In this document: positions 46,246 through 56,426 of the stretch, in pieces
Layout: each line of letters opens with the position of its first letter
Position numbering within the stretch: the first letter of the stretch is position 1
Source: Hymenopus coronatus
Taxonomy: Eukaryota; Arthropoda; Insecta; Mantodea; Hymenopodidae
DNA length: 64,000 nucleotides
Reading direction: 5' to 3'
Assembly: GCA_030762935.1 (NCBI GenBank)
Contig: CM060883.1
Span: 99,138,501 to 99,202,500 of the forward strand
Translations under genes and position numbers: made by a program
Notes under the pieces: model-generated
What the model saw: only the letters and a program-made list of their open reading frames with translations
Told to the model about the DNA's origin: nothing
Databases searched by the model: none

Positions 46246-47476
46246 AGGTTGTCTCATAAGTGATGTCGGTTTTTTTATTTTAGTGTTTTGAAAATTTATT
46301 CTGTTTCTTTGGTTTGGCAATGCTATTTACGGGATGCCATGGCTAGTGTTGCGTACATTGCGAGCATGTATCAGTCTTCAATTATTAATAAACAATCACA
46401 AAATGGAGATAACAAAGTTTGAACTTAGTCCCTCTAAAGCACTACTGGAAACAAGATTATGAAGCCGCTGCCGCAGCTCGAAGAATATGTGAAGTGGAAG
46501 GAGACGGTGTCGTTAGTGAGCGTGTGGCACGATGGTTCCAACGTTTCAACAATGGAGACGAAAACACTAAAGATTTACCACGTTCTGGAATACCTAAAGT
46601 ATGGAATATTGAAGATACATGCCAAGTTTTGCGAGAAAATCGGCAAAAAAGTACTCTAGGATTTCAGAAGAACATTGTGCATCAAAAGATACCATACATT
46701 ACCACATTAAGACACTTCGAAAATCATACAGAAGCCGTAGATCTGTACCTCATGAACCGACACCTCAACAGGCTCAACGTAGAGTGGATATCTGTCTTCA
46801 GCTTATCCGTAATCCCATGGATGATAGATTTGTCAGGAGAAATTTCACTTGTGATGAAAAAAGAAACCCTGATGCCTCGAAACAGTGGCTTGATCTCCGC
46901 CAATCTGCCAAAGTCATCGTTAAAAAAATTGGTTAGGCCCCAAAGTCGTGTTGTGTCTGGTGGAATTTTGAAGGTGTGATTCACTGGGAGTTTGTTCCAA
47001 ACGGGTGGGTGATTGATGCGAATCTTTATTCTCAACAACTGGAACGAGTTCATGAAATTTTGAGGCGGAGATAACCAGCATTAGTCAACCGAAATAGAGT
47101 TCTATTGCAACAGCATATTGCAAGATCCCATACTGCACAAACAACCATGGAAAAACATCAGGAATTGGAAGGAATCGAACTGCTACCCCACCCAGCATAC
47201 AGCCCTGATCTGTCACCATCAGACTATCATATTTTTCGATCAATGGCTCATTTTCTACGTGTAATAAATTTTGACAACATTGAAGCAGTGCAAGTGGGTA
47301 TCACCGAATTCTTCACATCAAAAACTAGAGACTGGTACCGTCGTGGGACAATAAACCTCGCTGAAAGATGGCTCAAGACCACAGAATCTAATGGTCTGTA
47401 GATTAGTTAATTATTTGTCAGAACACATGTCAAATAATTGTTTTTCTTAGAAAACGACATTACTTATGAGACAGTA
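46246..47476 (+). mobile_element. mariner transposon, transposase frameshifted
   Basis: TIRs TTGTCTCATAAGTGATGTCG (from about 46249) and the complement of CGACATTACTTATGAGACAG (47455-47474) bound the element. + strand transposase pieces in three frames: VSERVARWFQRFNNGDE (HTH, 46513-46570), CASKDTIHYHIKTLRKSYR and DRFVRRNFTCDE (first Asp, near 46,850), FEGVIHWEFVPN (near 46,970), LLPHPAYSPDLSPSDYHIFRSM (47,185-47,245, third catalytic Asp), and SKTRDWYRRGTINLAERW before a TAG at 47,399-47,401. Frameshifts near 46,450, 46,650 and 46,940 inactivate it. It lies in the intron just upstream of the CFAP20-like exon. Confidence 0.88.
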
Positions 47477-47639
47477 TCTATACATTTCAAACGTTGCTCA
47501 CACATTTAACATTAAGTAAGTGTGCATTATCATTACCTCACAACGGATGTTTGTTGGCCTTTATTTAGAAAAAATGTCATTGTTTCATAAGCTATCATAT
47601 ATTCACCTATCAAATTTGAGTTTAAGTTTCGTCAGCTGT

Positions 47640-48853
47640 GATCTGTAAAATTTTTCGTTTCATTGGTTAACAGCAAAGGAACAACGGTATACGATTTCAC
47701 ACATACACACAGACAGAAACACACACGGACATTTTTCTAAAAACGTTTTTTTTATTCAGGGGGGCTCAAAACATATATTTCCGGTGAAATCTCAGTATCG
47801 AATTTTTGGGTGCAATACAATACCTTCTCTATACACTATGTACATTGTACATGTAGAGAAAGTAAAAATTCAAAAGCTGTTTTACTCAAAACTAACGCTA
47901 ACGATTTTCATTAAAATATGGTATGTTATAGATGACATCAGACATTGTGTTACATCACAAATCAAATGTATTTGTTGAATTTTCTGGGAATGGCTTCTGA
48001 AGACCTCTTCAATCTAGTTGAGTTGCCCTCCGTGGTGTAATGGTTACCATGCTAACTTCATATACCCAAGGTCGCGGGTTCAAACCCGGCGGAGGACGAT
48101 GGATTTTTTCGGGCGTAAAAATCCTTAGCATGGCTTCCTTCGGAAGGGAAGTAAAGCCGTGGGTTCCGTGTCGTAGATTTGCGGCACGTAAAAAAACCTC
48201 AAGCCTGATAGAGAGGCCTCTGAGCAAAATTAAGCGGTCTTTCACGCCCAGTATAGAATGGGACGCTGAGAACCATAGCAGTTAAAGAGCGTCCACAAAT
48301 AACACGCCATTTCCATTTCAATCGAGTTGAGTTTTGTTGAATTTTGGACAACTAGTAAAACGTAAGATATAGACAAGAACTTGCTGCCCAGAAATGTAGA
48401 TCTTACAACACACAATTTGTCATATATATTTTTGATATACAGTTGACCGATTCCAAGATGTTCCTTGTTATTGGTTTCAACTGTAATTAAACTTTCCTCA
48501 AACAGGGTTACCTTTCCTTTAATCTTCCTTTTGTCGGCTGTTGGCCTTATAAAGCGAACCGAACTTCAATTGTTCACACAGTGACCAGCTTTCAGAGATT
48601 TGACTATCGTTAAATCCTAGTATATTTCCGTATTTCCTTTCTGCTTACAAGGAATAAAGTAGTAATACAATTTCTGCTAATGCCTTTCTCGATTAGCATG
48701 GTGTAGATAAAAGAACACCCTTTGGTGAAAATAGTTTGTTTGCAGAACGGGTAGAGAAATCCTTGTGAATGTAACACATAATTTGTTATTCAGTGGGTCT
48801 CAAAAGATATATCTCCGTTGAAATCTGTACGTCGTATTTCTGGGTGGAGTATA
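47640..48853. repeat. cluster of unnamed dispersed repeat copies, with insertions
   Basis: 47,690-47,870 matches the right end of 15680-16437 in + orientation, ending GTAGAGAAAGT. 47,880-48,024 plus 48,334-48,780 matches the unit in reverse, split by the SINE at 48025-48317. 48,780-48,853, continued after the Tc1-like element at about 50,306-50,350, is another + oriented end (GGGTCTCAAAAGATATATCTCC, then AGAGAAAGTAA). Thus two different transposons have landed in copies of this repeat. Confidence 0.6.
48025..48317 (+). mobile_element. full-length tRNA-derived SINE with 16-bp target duplication
   Basis: The element begins with a tRNA-like head: box A-like TGGTGTAATGGTTACCATGC (48034-48053) and box B GGTTCAAACCC (48077-48087). 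A roughly 200-bp unrelated body follows, with GGATTTTTTCGGGCG, GCCGTGGGTTCCGTGTCG and AGAGCGTCCACAAATAACACG, then a short CCATTT repeat tail. It is flanked by TCAATCTAGTTGAGTT (48009-48024) and TCAATCGAGTTGAGTT (48318-48333), a 16-bp duplication with one mismatch. A truncated relative lies at 1345-1440. The reverse transcriptase partner is not identified. Confidence 0.85.
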
Positions 48854-50303
48854 CACTGCCATTTGTGAAAATTGCAACGCTAAGAAAGAATTCCGTGAAT
48901 AACTCCAAACTTGGTTGAAATGTAGAAGAGTGTGCGAGCAATAAGTCATTAGGTTGGCAGAGATATGAGATACATGTAGGCCGAGCAGATCCCTTTGTGT
49001 CGGTCCGTATTCCACCAAGTGTAGTCAGTGCAGGGCTGTCAAACAAGGTGAGTGCCAGTATGCCTCGTCGACGTCAAAGGGAGCCATGTCGGCATGTGAG
49101 TGAGTTCCAACTGGGCAGAATGATTGGGAAGCGGATTTGTCATATACCATGACATTTTGGCTCGTACAAGGCACGCTGCTACGATAGTAATGTGTGTATG
49201 GAAGCAGTGAATAGATGAAGGTCGTACGCAGTGAAGAGCGGGTACTGGATCACAGAGGATGACCACAGTATTGGATGACCACCATCTTGTCCGCATGGCA
49301 ATATCGGAGACCGTACAGCTTCATCTACAGTGTTGGCTCGACACTGGAGCACTGCAACAGGTGCGAACTTGTATGCATCAACGGTTCTTCGCCGTCTGCT
49401 GCAGGTTGGACTGGTTACACGCATGCCATTACGTCGGCTTCCATTGTCCCAAAACCACAAGTTCCTCCGACTATAATGGGCCTATGAACACCGTCACTGG
49501 GGTATTGAGTGGCAAAATGTAGTCTATTCGGACGAGTCCCACTTCAATGTGTCCGGCAGTACCGTAGTGAGCGCAACCTGGAGGGCATAGCGGACAAACA
49601 CCAGGTGTGATGATTTGGGACGCCATTGGTTACAACAACCGATCTCGTCTCCTTCGAATTGAGGATACTTTGAACAGCAATCGGTACCTACAGGTGGTTG
49701 TAGAGCCCAAGGTACTCCCCCTGCTTCAGGCATTTCCACAGGTCACATTTCAGTAGGACAAGCCCAACCAAATTTTTGAGGAATGTATAAGCCTTCATCT
49801 AAGAGCTGGGGCGGGTTTTCTCCGGGTTCCCCCGCGATCGCATTCCACCGGTGCTCCATCTTCATCCATGTATCATCAGTATCACCGCCTGCGGTGCTAT
49901 AAGTAGTTAAAGTGGGCGTTAAGCACTACCAAGAAAAAATCTTCCAAGAGCAACGGGTACATTTACTTCCATGACCTGCATGTTCGCCTGACATGTCTCC
50001 CATTGAGTATGTCTGGGATATGGTTGGTCTGCACCTGGTGCGCCACAGTCCTCCACTAACCAGTGGATTTTTGTGCTCGAATACAAACTGCTTGGAGGGA
50101 AATCCCTCAGGAACTTATTCAGAACCTTTGTGTACAGTCGCTCTAATTGCAGCGCATGGAGGCAACTCCAAATACTGAATATGAGGGCTCAAAAGTCATA
50201 TATGGGTGTGAAAGGTTTATCATTTTTTACTTTGCCTGTGGTATTAAATTCATTGCATTCACAAGTTTCCTTCTTGGTGTTACAATTTTCACAAACGGCA
50301 GTG
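48854..50303 (+). mobile_element. Tc1-like transposon with TA target duplication, transposase broken
   Basis: CACTGCCATTTGTGAAAATT (from 48854) pairs with the right end (to 50303) and TA flanks both sides (48852-48853, 50304-50305). The transposase starts at ATG 49060 (MPRRRQREP), with VSEFQLGRMIG (HTH), then VLRRLLQVGLVTRMPLRR-like sequence in shifting frames (49,380-49,440), and WQNVVYSDESHFNVSG (first Asp, 49,511-49,558). The end region DLHVRLTCLPLSM-like (49,973) corresponds to the SPDMSPIE block. Frameshifts, premature stops and a 133-bp insertion disable it. It is the same family as 22148-23174. Confidence 0.85.
49806..49938 (+). mobile_element. short SINE-like insertion inside the Tc1-like element
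   Basis: Compared with the relative at 22148-23174, the Tc1-like sequence is interrupted here by about 133 bp. The insert starts GGGTTTTCTCCGGGTTCCC and ends AGTTAAAGTGGGCGTTAAGC, then ACTACCAAG and an A-run. Imperfect duplicates ATCTAAGAG (49797-49805) and ATCTTCCAAGAG (49939-49950) flank it. An A-tail and a target duplication suggest retroposition. The source family is not recognised. Confidence 0.55.
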
Positions 50304-50654
50304 TAATGCCACATCTTTGCAGGTACTAACATTGAGCGCAGAGAAAGTAAACACCCAGAAGGGGAAAGTGTACAAAGAAGAAGAAGGAATAAGTAAAAAG
50401 TCAAAGACAGAATAACAAGAAGGAAACCGGGAAAATGCCCATAAATCAAAGAAACGACAAAAAAGAACATGTGAAGCTACAGCCATCAGACCAGACTAGA
50501 GCAGCTGGCAGGCTGAGGGCAGCCCGAGGTGTGTTAGACGTGTCCCTGTTCTCGGAGAGAACTTAACCACAATCTGACGGGATTGTGGGTTTTTGCAGGA
50601 TGGTGGGTGAGTTTTGGGGTTTTGGAGTGACGGGAGGAGGCAAGTATTGCCCCT

Positions 50655-53472
50655 CTACGGTTGCCTATCATGGTGCAACGGCCCTTGTGTGAGTTTATTC
50701 AATTTTGAGGTTTTAATTTTGAATCCAAGCAACTCTTGAAGGATTGTAAGGAGCTTAGCCGTAGCAGCTGTTGGAGGTGCTCCTTCGTTACCGGGGATGC
50801 CCGCAAGCCATGCGGGGAAGCCGGTATCGCCTGAAGCGGCGGTTTGTGGGATTGTAATCCCCAAGAGTCCTAACGAGGACGCTCCGATGGAATGGTAACC
50901 CTTCGTTGAATTCTGTTGCCCGACGCCTACTCTCGCCCTCCAGGTATGGTAGACCACAGGCTTCGTGCAGGAGTCTCGTAGGAAATAGTCGAGGCACAGA
51001 ATAGATAGTCCGGGACATCTATTCTGTACCCGCTGAAGCAACAGCAGACTGGAGTCTGCCGCCATGCCCCAGATCTCACAGGTGTAGATTAACAAGGGGA
51101 CTATGAGAGCCCTCAAAAGGCGTAACTTAAGGGGAACCGGCATCGTGGACTTCAGCATCGGGTACAAGGTCCCGTGACCCCGACCTCAGCTCCCTGATGT
51201 ACTCCCCAAAAGTGACGCCCCTGTCAAACTTCACCCCCAAGTAGGTTCTGGTGTTCGTCCATTGTACCCTTCGGTTGAGGTACGTGAATGTAGGGAAGTT
51301 TGCGGGAAAGTTGCACTTGGTGAAGACAATATCGTGGGGTTTCTCCGGATTGATGTACACCCGCCAACGCTCGCACCACTCTTGGATGAGGCGAGGTGTC
51401 TCTGAATGGGGTTGAAGGCTCTGCGTGAGTGTTTGTACAGAATAATAGCACGTCATCAGCATACTGGGCTATGTTGACTTGCTGCACTGTTGTTAGGTCG
51501 GCCATGTAGACGCTAAAGAGCGTGGGGCATAGTACAGAGCCTTTGGGTACCCCGCCTCTTATTGGCCTATGTGTTGATTTGTGTCCCGCAACTGAAACGA
51601 CAAAAAATTCTGTTTGAGATATGAGTGTAGCAGGTGTATGATATATGTCGGGAGCTCCAGACGGATGAGTTTAAGGAGCAAACCCGCGTGCCAGGTCGTA
51701 GAGAAGGACTTCTCCACGTCCAGCGACACCGCCGCAGTGTAGGCTCTGTCCTGGAAACCCAGTGCAGCGGTCTCCACCACTCGCAGTAGTTGCTGGGGTG
51801 TAGAATGCCCAGGACGAAAACCAAACTGATGGTCAGGGATGGCTCGAATGTCGCCCAACATAGGGGACAAGCGGTTTAGCAGTAGCCTCTCGAAGACTTT
51901 CGAGAGAACTGATAGGAGACTGATGGATCAGTAGTTGGAAGGATGTAGTGGGTCTTTCCCCGGCTTCAAAATACATATCACCCGGGCCTTCCTCCACTTG
52001 CGTGGAAGGTGGCACAACGTGAGGCACATGTTGAAAACCTTGGTTAGAAAGAGCACCGCCTTGTTGGGAAGGCAGCGGAGCATGGCGGGGGTTAGACCGT
52101 CAGGACCCGCTGCCTTTTGGGGTTTGAGACGCCGGAGTGCACCCTGAAGCTCATCGGGTTGGATGACAGGAAGTCGGTCCGCCTGTTCGGGGGGACGTCG
52201 AAGGTATCGACGCACCTTCCGTCGAGCAGTGTCCGTAAAGTCTTCGTCCTGGGGGTCGTCTAGTGGCCTCATAGCGCTTTCGAGATAGTCAGCGAACACA
52301 TCGGCTTTGGCTTGGGGTTCATAAGCAAGGCCTTGGGAGCCTTGGATTGGGGAGGTGAGTTGACCTGCGCGGGTTGGAGAGCTTTGGAAATCCTCCACAC
52401 GTCGCCATCCTCGAGCCTCAAGCAGGTCAATCGTCTCCTCCCACGCTCGCACTCTGTGCTCGCGTAGTCGGGTCGGACCTCACGGCGTAAACGCCTCAGG
52501 AGTGCACGGTTATGTGACGTGCGGTGACGCTGGTAAAATCTGCGGGCAGCCCAGAACGGCGGACTAGCAGATGGAGTTCAAGGGGAAGGACATCCGGGTG
52601 AAGGGGTGCTGGGGTGTGAACGGTTAGGTTATGAGCAGTTCGCACCACGATGGAAGTAAAGGATTGGACCGCAGCCTCCAGGGATGGGATGTCTGTGATC
52701 TTAGCGTCCCGCGGGATGGAGTCGTTGAGGCAAACCCTGACGCATTCCCAGTCGACGTCTTGGTTTTGAACCGCGATGTCATGGCTGGCAACCCGGGTGT
52801 TAACCTCAGCTAACACGGGATTATGATCGGAATGAAGTGCATTGATCGAAGTGAAAGATGTATGAAAAGGGAATTGTTTGATGATCGCGAAGTCAATAAC
52901 GGATGCCCGTCCTTGACCTCGTGGATGGTGTGTGGGTTGTCAGGGGCCCTCTATTCTGAGTTGAGGGTCCGCATCTACCATGCGTATGACATCATTGCCT
53001 CGGGTGTCCGCCTGGGGTCCGCAATGCCAACGCGGATGTTTGGCATTGAAGTCCCCGGCCAGAATGACATTAGGATGAAGGGCTAGGATGGAAAGGTAAT
53101 CGTTTAGTACGAACTGTCTTCGGGTGGGTGGTAAACAGACACCAGTAAAACTTCCGTACCGCTAAGGTCAACACAGGCAGCCGTGGCTTCCATGGATTGA
53201 AGGAGCGGGAGCTGGATGGGTCTATGGACTACTCTGTTCCTCACGAAGTTCGCAGTGCCACCTCTTCGGCCGCCCACATGATCCACTCTGAGGCAGTTGT
53301 AGCCCGGAAGTCGGAAAGGGGTATCTGGACGGAGATGTGTCTCGCTGACCAGCACGAGGTCTAAGGCAAATGAGCCGTCAAAATGTTGGAGCTCACTCCC
53401 CTGACCAATCAGGCCACACGCGTTCCAGAAGGCGAATCGAAAAGAGGTACGAGACCTATTTCGATTCGCCAT
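50655..53472 (-). pseudogene. Jockey-like ORF2 (AP endonuclease and RT), multiple frameshifts
   Basis: Endonuclease fragment 53,472-53,104: FRFAFWNACGLIGQGSEL, SETHLRP (catalytic Glu), FRLPGYNCLR, GGTANFV, VLLVSVYHPP. Region 52,816-52,496 holds the end of the endonuclease, with DVDWECVR. RT: KAAGPDGLTPAMLRCLP and ARVICILKPGKDPLHPSNY (52,180-51,930), QFGFRPGHSTPQQLLRVVE and VSLDVEKSFSTTWHAGLL (51,830-51,670), QYADDVLLFC (about 51,460, catalytic Asp pair). A C-terminal LIYTCEIWGMAADS and LQRVQNR lie near 51,050. At least five frame changes separate these. No RNase H is seen, as expected for typical Jockey. Confidence 0.85.
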
Positions 53473-53489
53473 TCTGGGCGGTCTGGACG

Positions 53490-54490
53490 ATCACGGTTAG
53501 GAGGGCAAGTCCCTCCATGGCGACAGACATCTTTGCGGCTGTGTCGGTGGCAGAGAGGAAGCTGACCAGCAGATCACAGATGCGCTGGCCATGGTTCAGC
53601 AGAAGCTGCCGTTTCCACGCCATCACATCTGATAGCTGCAGGACAGGGGGAGTGGTGGGGTGATGGTTCTAGGAGTGGGTGTGGGAGGAATGCGTTGGGC
53701 TCTGGCCCGCCGCCAGCCGCCTTCTGCCCCTGCTGTCACTCGGGTACGGGAGTACCGTTCCCTTGCGGAGCCAGCGCGCCTTTGCTTAAGTGGATGGGTT
53801 TTGTCTGGGGTTGGCTGGAGCTTGTGTTTTATGTGGGGATTGGCGTGTGTTTGTACCAACCCGTGACATCGCAGGGCCACGCGCAGCCCTTTGCACCGTA
53901 GTGGTGTTGGTGGCGATCCTGTCCTGCGCCGGCTGTCTAGGTCTTGGAGCAGGTGCTGGTGCAGGTGTTGTTGCCGGTTTTGGCTCTACTTGAAGCTAGT
54001 TGCTAGCAGGTGCTGCTCTTGTCTCCTGCTGTGTTTCTAGTGGCGGTCGCCTGGCCGCTATGACAGCTAATACAGTTCTTGGGACAGCCACCATAACTTG
54101 CAATGTGCTGGCCACCACAGTTGGACGGTTCTATTTTGAACCGAAGGTAACAAATGGCAGTGACTCCATCTATCTTGACCTTCGGGTCGTTGACCCGCTC
54201 CACTAGTACTAGGAAGAGGGGGAGTGGGGTTTTGGGGCCTTACCCATCTGGAGCGGACCTGGTGGCTGCTTCACCAATCTTGGGGTGTTGCCCTGGCGGA
54301 TGAGGTGTGCCTCGATGTCCTCCAACGAGGTGTCATTGGGTAGGCCACGAATGGCCCTGCGGTCTTGTTAAGACCGAAGGTGAAATGGGGAACACTTTTC
54401 CTGTTGAGGGCTTGCAGGAGGAGCTTGTAGTCCTCCGGAATCTTGGCCTGGAAGCCATATCGGCGCTTGGTCCTCGTCACCGTGCAATGT
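53490..54490 (-). pseudogene. Jockey-like ORF1 remnant (Gag-like, zinc knuckle, basic tail)
   Basis: Frame 54,490-54,271 reads YGFQAKIPEDYKLLLQALN and VPHFTFGLNKTAG, a pattern typical of the region ahead of the zinc knuckles in Jockey-type ORF1. A frameshift follows. HIASYGGCPKNCISCHSG (near 54,080-54,130) is a relic of a cysteine-rich knuckle, and the rest is a Pro/Thr- and Arg-rich tail (53,880-53,623). The 5' end is missing beyond the insertion of copy C. Confidence 0.6.
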
Positions 54491-54946
54491 CCCCCCAGGG
54501 GCCTACTACGGTAGGTACGGGTTAGGCGCACCCGGGGTCCCGAGCCACCTTGACTCCCTCTGTGGGCAACCTCAGAGTGGTGAGGGAGTCAGTAGGTCAA
54601 AATGCCCACCCACGTGTAGGCCGTGCGTGGAGACCCGTGTCGGTGAAAAGGAATATCCTGGTTGGTTGAGGGTTGCGTACCTGAGCCTGGGCTTCTGTCT
54701 TTCAGTAACTGGGGAGGGTGCGCAGCCTAATACACCGCTTTGGTTTCTGATTTGCCTAAACGGGAGGCTAGGGACTAACCCACCCCTAGTCAATCGGCCA
54801 GGACTAGGTATTACACCGAACTCCAGGGTGAGTGGGACAGCGAGCCCGCTATATCCCCTGTGTAGCCCTGTCACCCCAGTGGGGTGACCCCTCGTTGGGC
54901 TCCGTGGTGGGTGGGAGCACTGGGGGATGAATTTATACCATTTTTT

Positions 54947-56404
54947 ATGGCACCAAAACCAAAACCCCTTATTTTAAATGCAAACGTTGGAAAGGAAGTA
55001 GTCGAGTCATGTGGTCCTCGCTACTTGGTTATTCATAGGACAGAGGAAGGTAAGAAGTTCCTTACGGTGAGCCCTTTTACTATCAAAAAGGGTCTCGATG
55101 CCATTGTTGGTCCGGTCAAATCTTGCGTTCGAGCTCGCAACGGTACACTTCTTGTCGAAGCCAACTCCGCCTCGCAAGCTGCAAGGATACTTAAAGCCAC
55201 CACGTTAGCCAGCTATCCAGTGAAGGTCGAGGTGCACAAGTCGCTGAACTCCTCCCGCGATGTAGTAACAACCCGCGCGTTGGACGGTTTGTCCATTGAG
55301 GAGATCCAAGAAAATCTTGCGACTCAGGGTGTCTCAGCTGTTTATCGGGTACAACGTAAGATCAACGGTGAATTCCTGCCTACTCGTACCCTGTTTCTTA
55401 CTTTTGATCGGGTTGATCTGCCTCAAAATATTAGAGCAGGGTATGAAGCCATCGAAGTTAGGCCTTATATACCCAATCCGCTGAGGTGCTTTAAATGCCA
55501 ACGTTTTGGTCACACTAGTGAGTTGTGTACCGGCAAGTCCACCTGCGTCCACTGCGGTGACACCTCCCACGATGGGGCTTGTGCTTCAGCTCCATCGTGT
55601 GTGAACTGTAACGGGGAACACCCATCTAGTTCCCGAGACTGCCCCCGTTTTGCAGAGGAACGAGCGATCCAGGAGATACGGGTGAAAGAGAAGGTGTCCT
55701 TCTTGGAAGCCCGGAAGCTCCTGCGACTCCGCCAACCCTCTGCCCCGAGGTCCGGTACCTATAGCTCAGTTGCAGCTAAACCGGTACCGCGTCGGGAAAT
55801 CGCAACACAGACCGGCGATATGAACGGGGCTACAATTGCGGAAAAGGTTATTTTAGCCCAAGCGCTGCCAAAGCCTTCGGCACCTACACCCAAGTTGGTA
55901 TCAATATCTGCCAAATCCGCCAGCTTACAGAATAGTCCTGCACACTTGTCACCTAAAGCCTCGACCTCCGGAACTAAAGCTATTAAATTCACGACGTCTT
56001 CTGCCCCAGAAAAACAGTTTAAGACCAAGTATGTACGACAAGACTTTTTGAAAGAGAATGTGCAATCTATTACCAAGTCATCTAAAGGTAAGAAAAGTTC
56101 ACGCAACTCCACACGTGTATCCTCCTCTGAAGGGTCATCTGGGGAGGAGGGCGTGAATCGGCGACGGCCGTCTTCGCCGATCAGCACATCCAATCGGTTC
56201 GAACTACTTGGACCGAAAACTGCTCTTGAAAAAGGGACCTCCCTTGTGGAGGAGATGGACCAGGAGGATTCTGCCGCCACTGCCAGAGGGACAGTGCGGA
56301 AACGGCAGGATCGTGCTCCTGAAAATAGTACTAGTCCAACGCCTAAGAAGAACAAATTGAACCGACCAGCTAATCCCAATCTGCAGAAGCGTCTTTCGAT
56401 TTGA
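54947..56404 (+). CDS. I-like copy C ORF1: Gag-like zinc-knuckle protein
   Basis: 485 residues from MAPKPKP to TGA. All three knuckles are intact, including CVHCGDTSHDGAC, where copies A and B have Arg. It differs from copy A at a handful of positions. A 1-base deletion just upstream changes the frame of the leader, which supports MAPKPKP as the real start. Confidence 0.92.
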   Translation: MAPKPKPLILNANVGKEVVESCGPRYLVIHRTEEGKKFLTVSPFTIKKGLDAIVGPVKSCVRARNGTLLVEANSASQAARILKATTLASYPVKVEVHKSLNSSRDVVTTRALDGLSIEEIQENLATQGVSAVYRVQRKINGEFLPTRTLFLTFDRVDLPQNIRAGYEAIEVRPYIPNPLRCFKCQRFGHTSELCTGKSTCVHCGDTSHDGACASAPSCVNCNGEHPSSSRDCPRFAEERAIQEIRVKEKVSFLEARKLLRLRQPSAPRSGTYSSVAAKPVPRREIATQTGDMNGATIAEKVILAQALPKPSAPTPKLVSISAKSASLQNSPAHLSPKASTSGTKAIKFTTSSAPEKQFKTKYVRQDFLKENVQSITKSSKGKKSSRNSTRVSSSEGSSGEEGVNRRRPSSPISTSNRFELLGPKTALEKGTSLVEEMDQEDSAATARGTVRKRQDRAPENSTSPTPKKNKLNRPANPNLQKRLSI

Positions 56405-56426
56405 AACTTATCCCATAATATACTCA

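Larger units (their letters stand above)
50510..54490 (-). mobile_element. Jockey-like non-LTR retrotransposon, broken, 5' interrupted by copy C
   Basis: - strand order: ORF1 remnants from 54,490 down to about 53,490, then ORF2 from about 53,472 to 50,655. The element's 5' part is cut at 54,490/54,491, where I-like copy C is inserted. The 3' end is not sharply marked: there is no T-run on the + strand, so the A-tail is lost or short, and the listed boundary is approximate. Higher GC than the AT-rich surroundings fits a mobile element. Confidence 0.85.

Noticed and set aside
48025..48100. Functional tRNA gene
   Set aside because: A and B boxes are present, but the block is the head of a SINE with a body, tail and target duplication, and the acceptor stem is not convincing.
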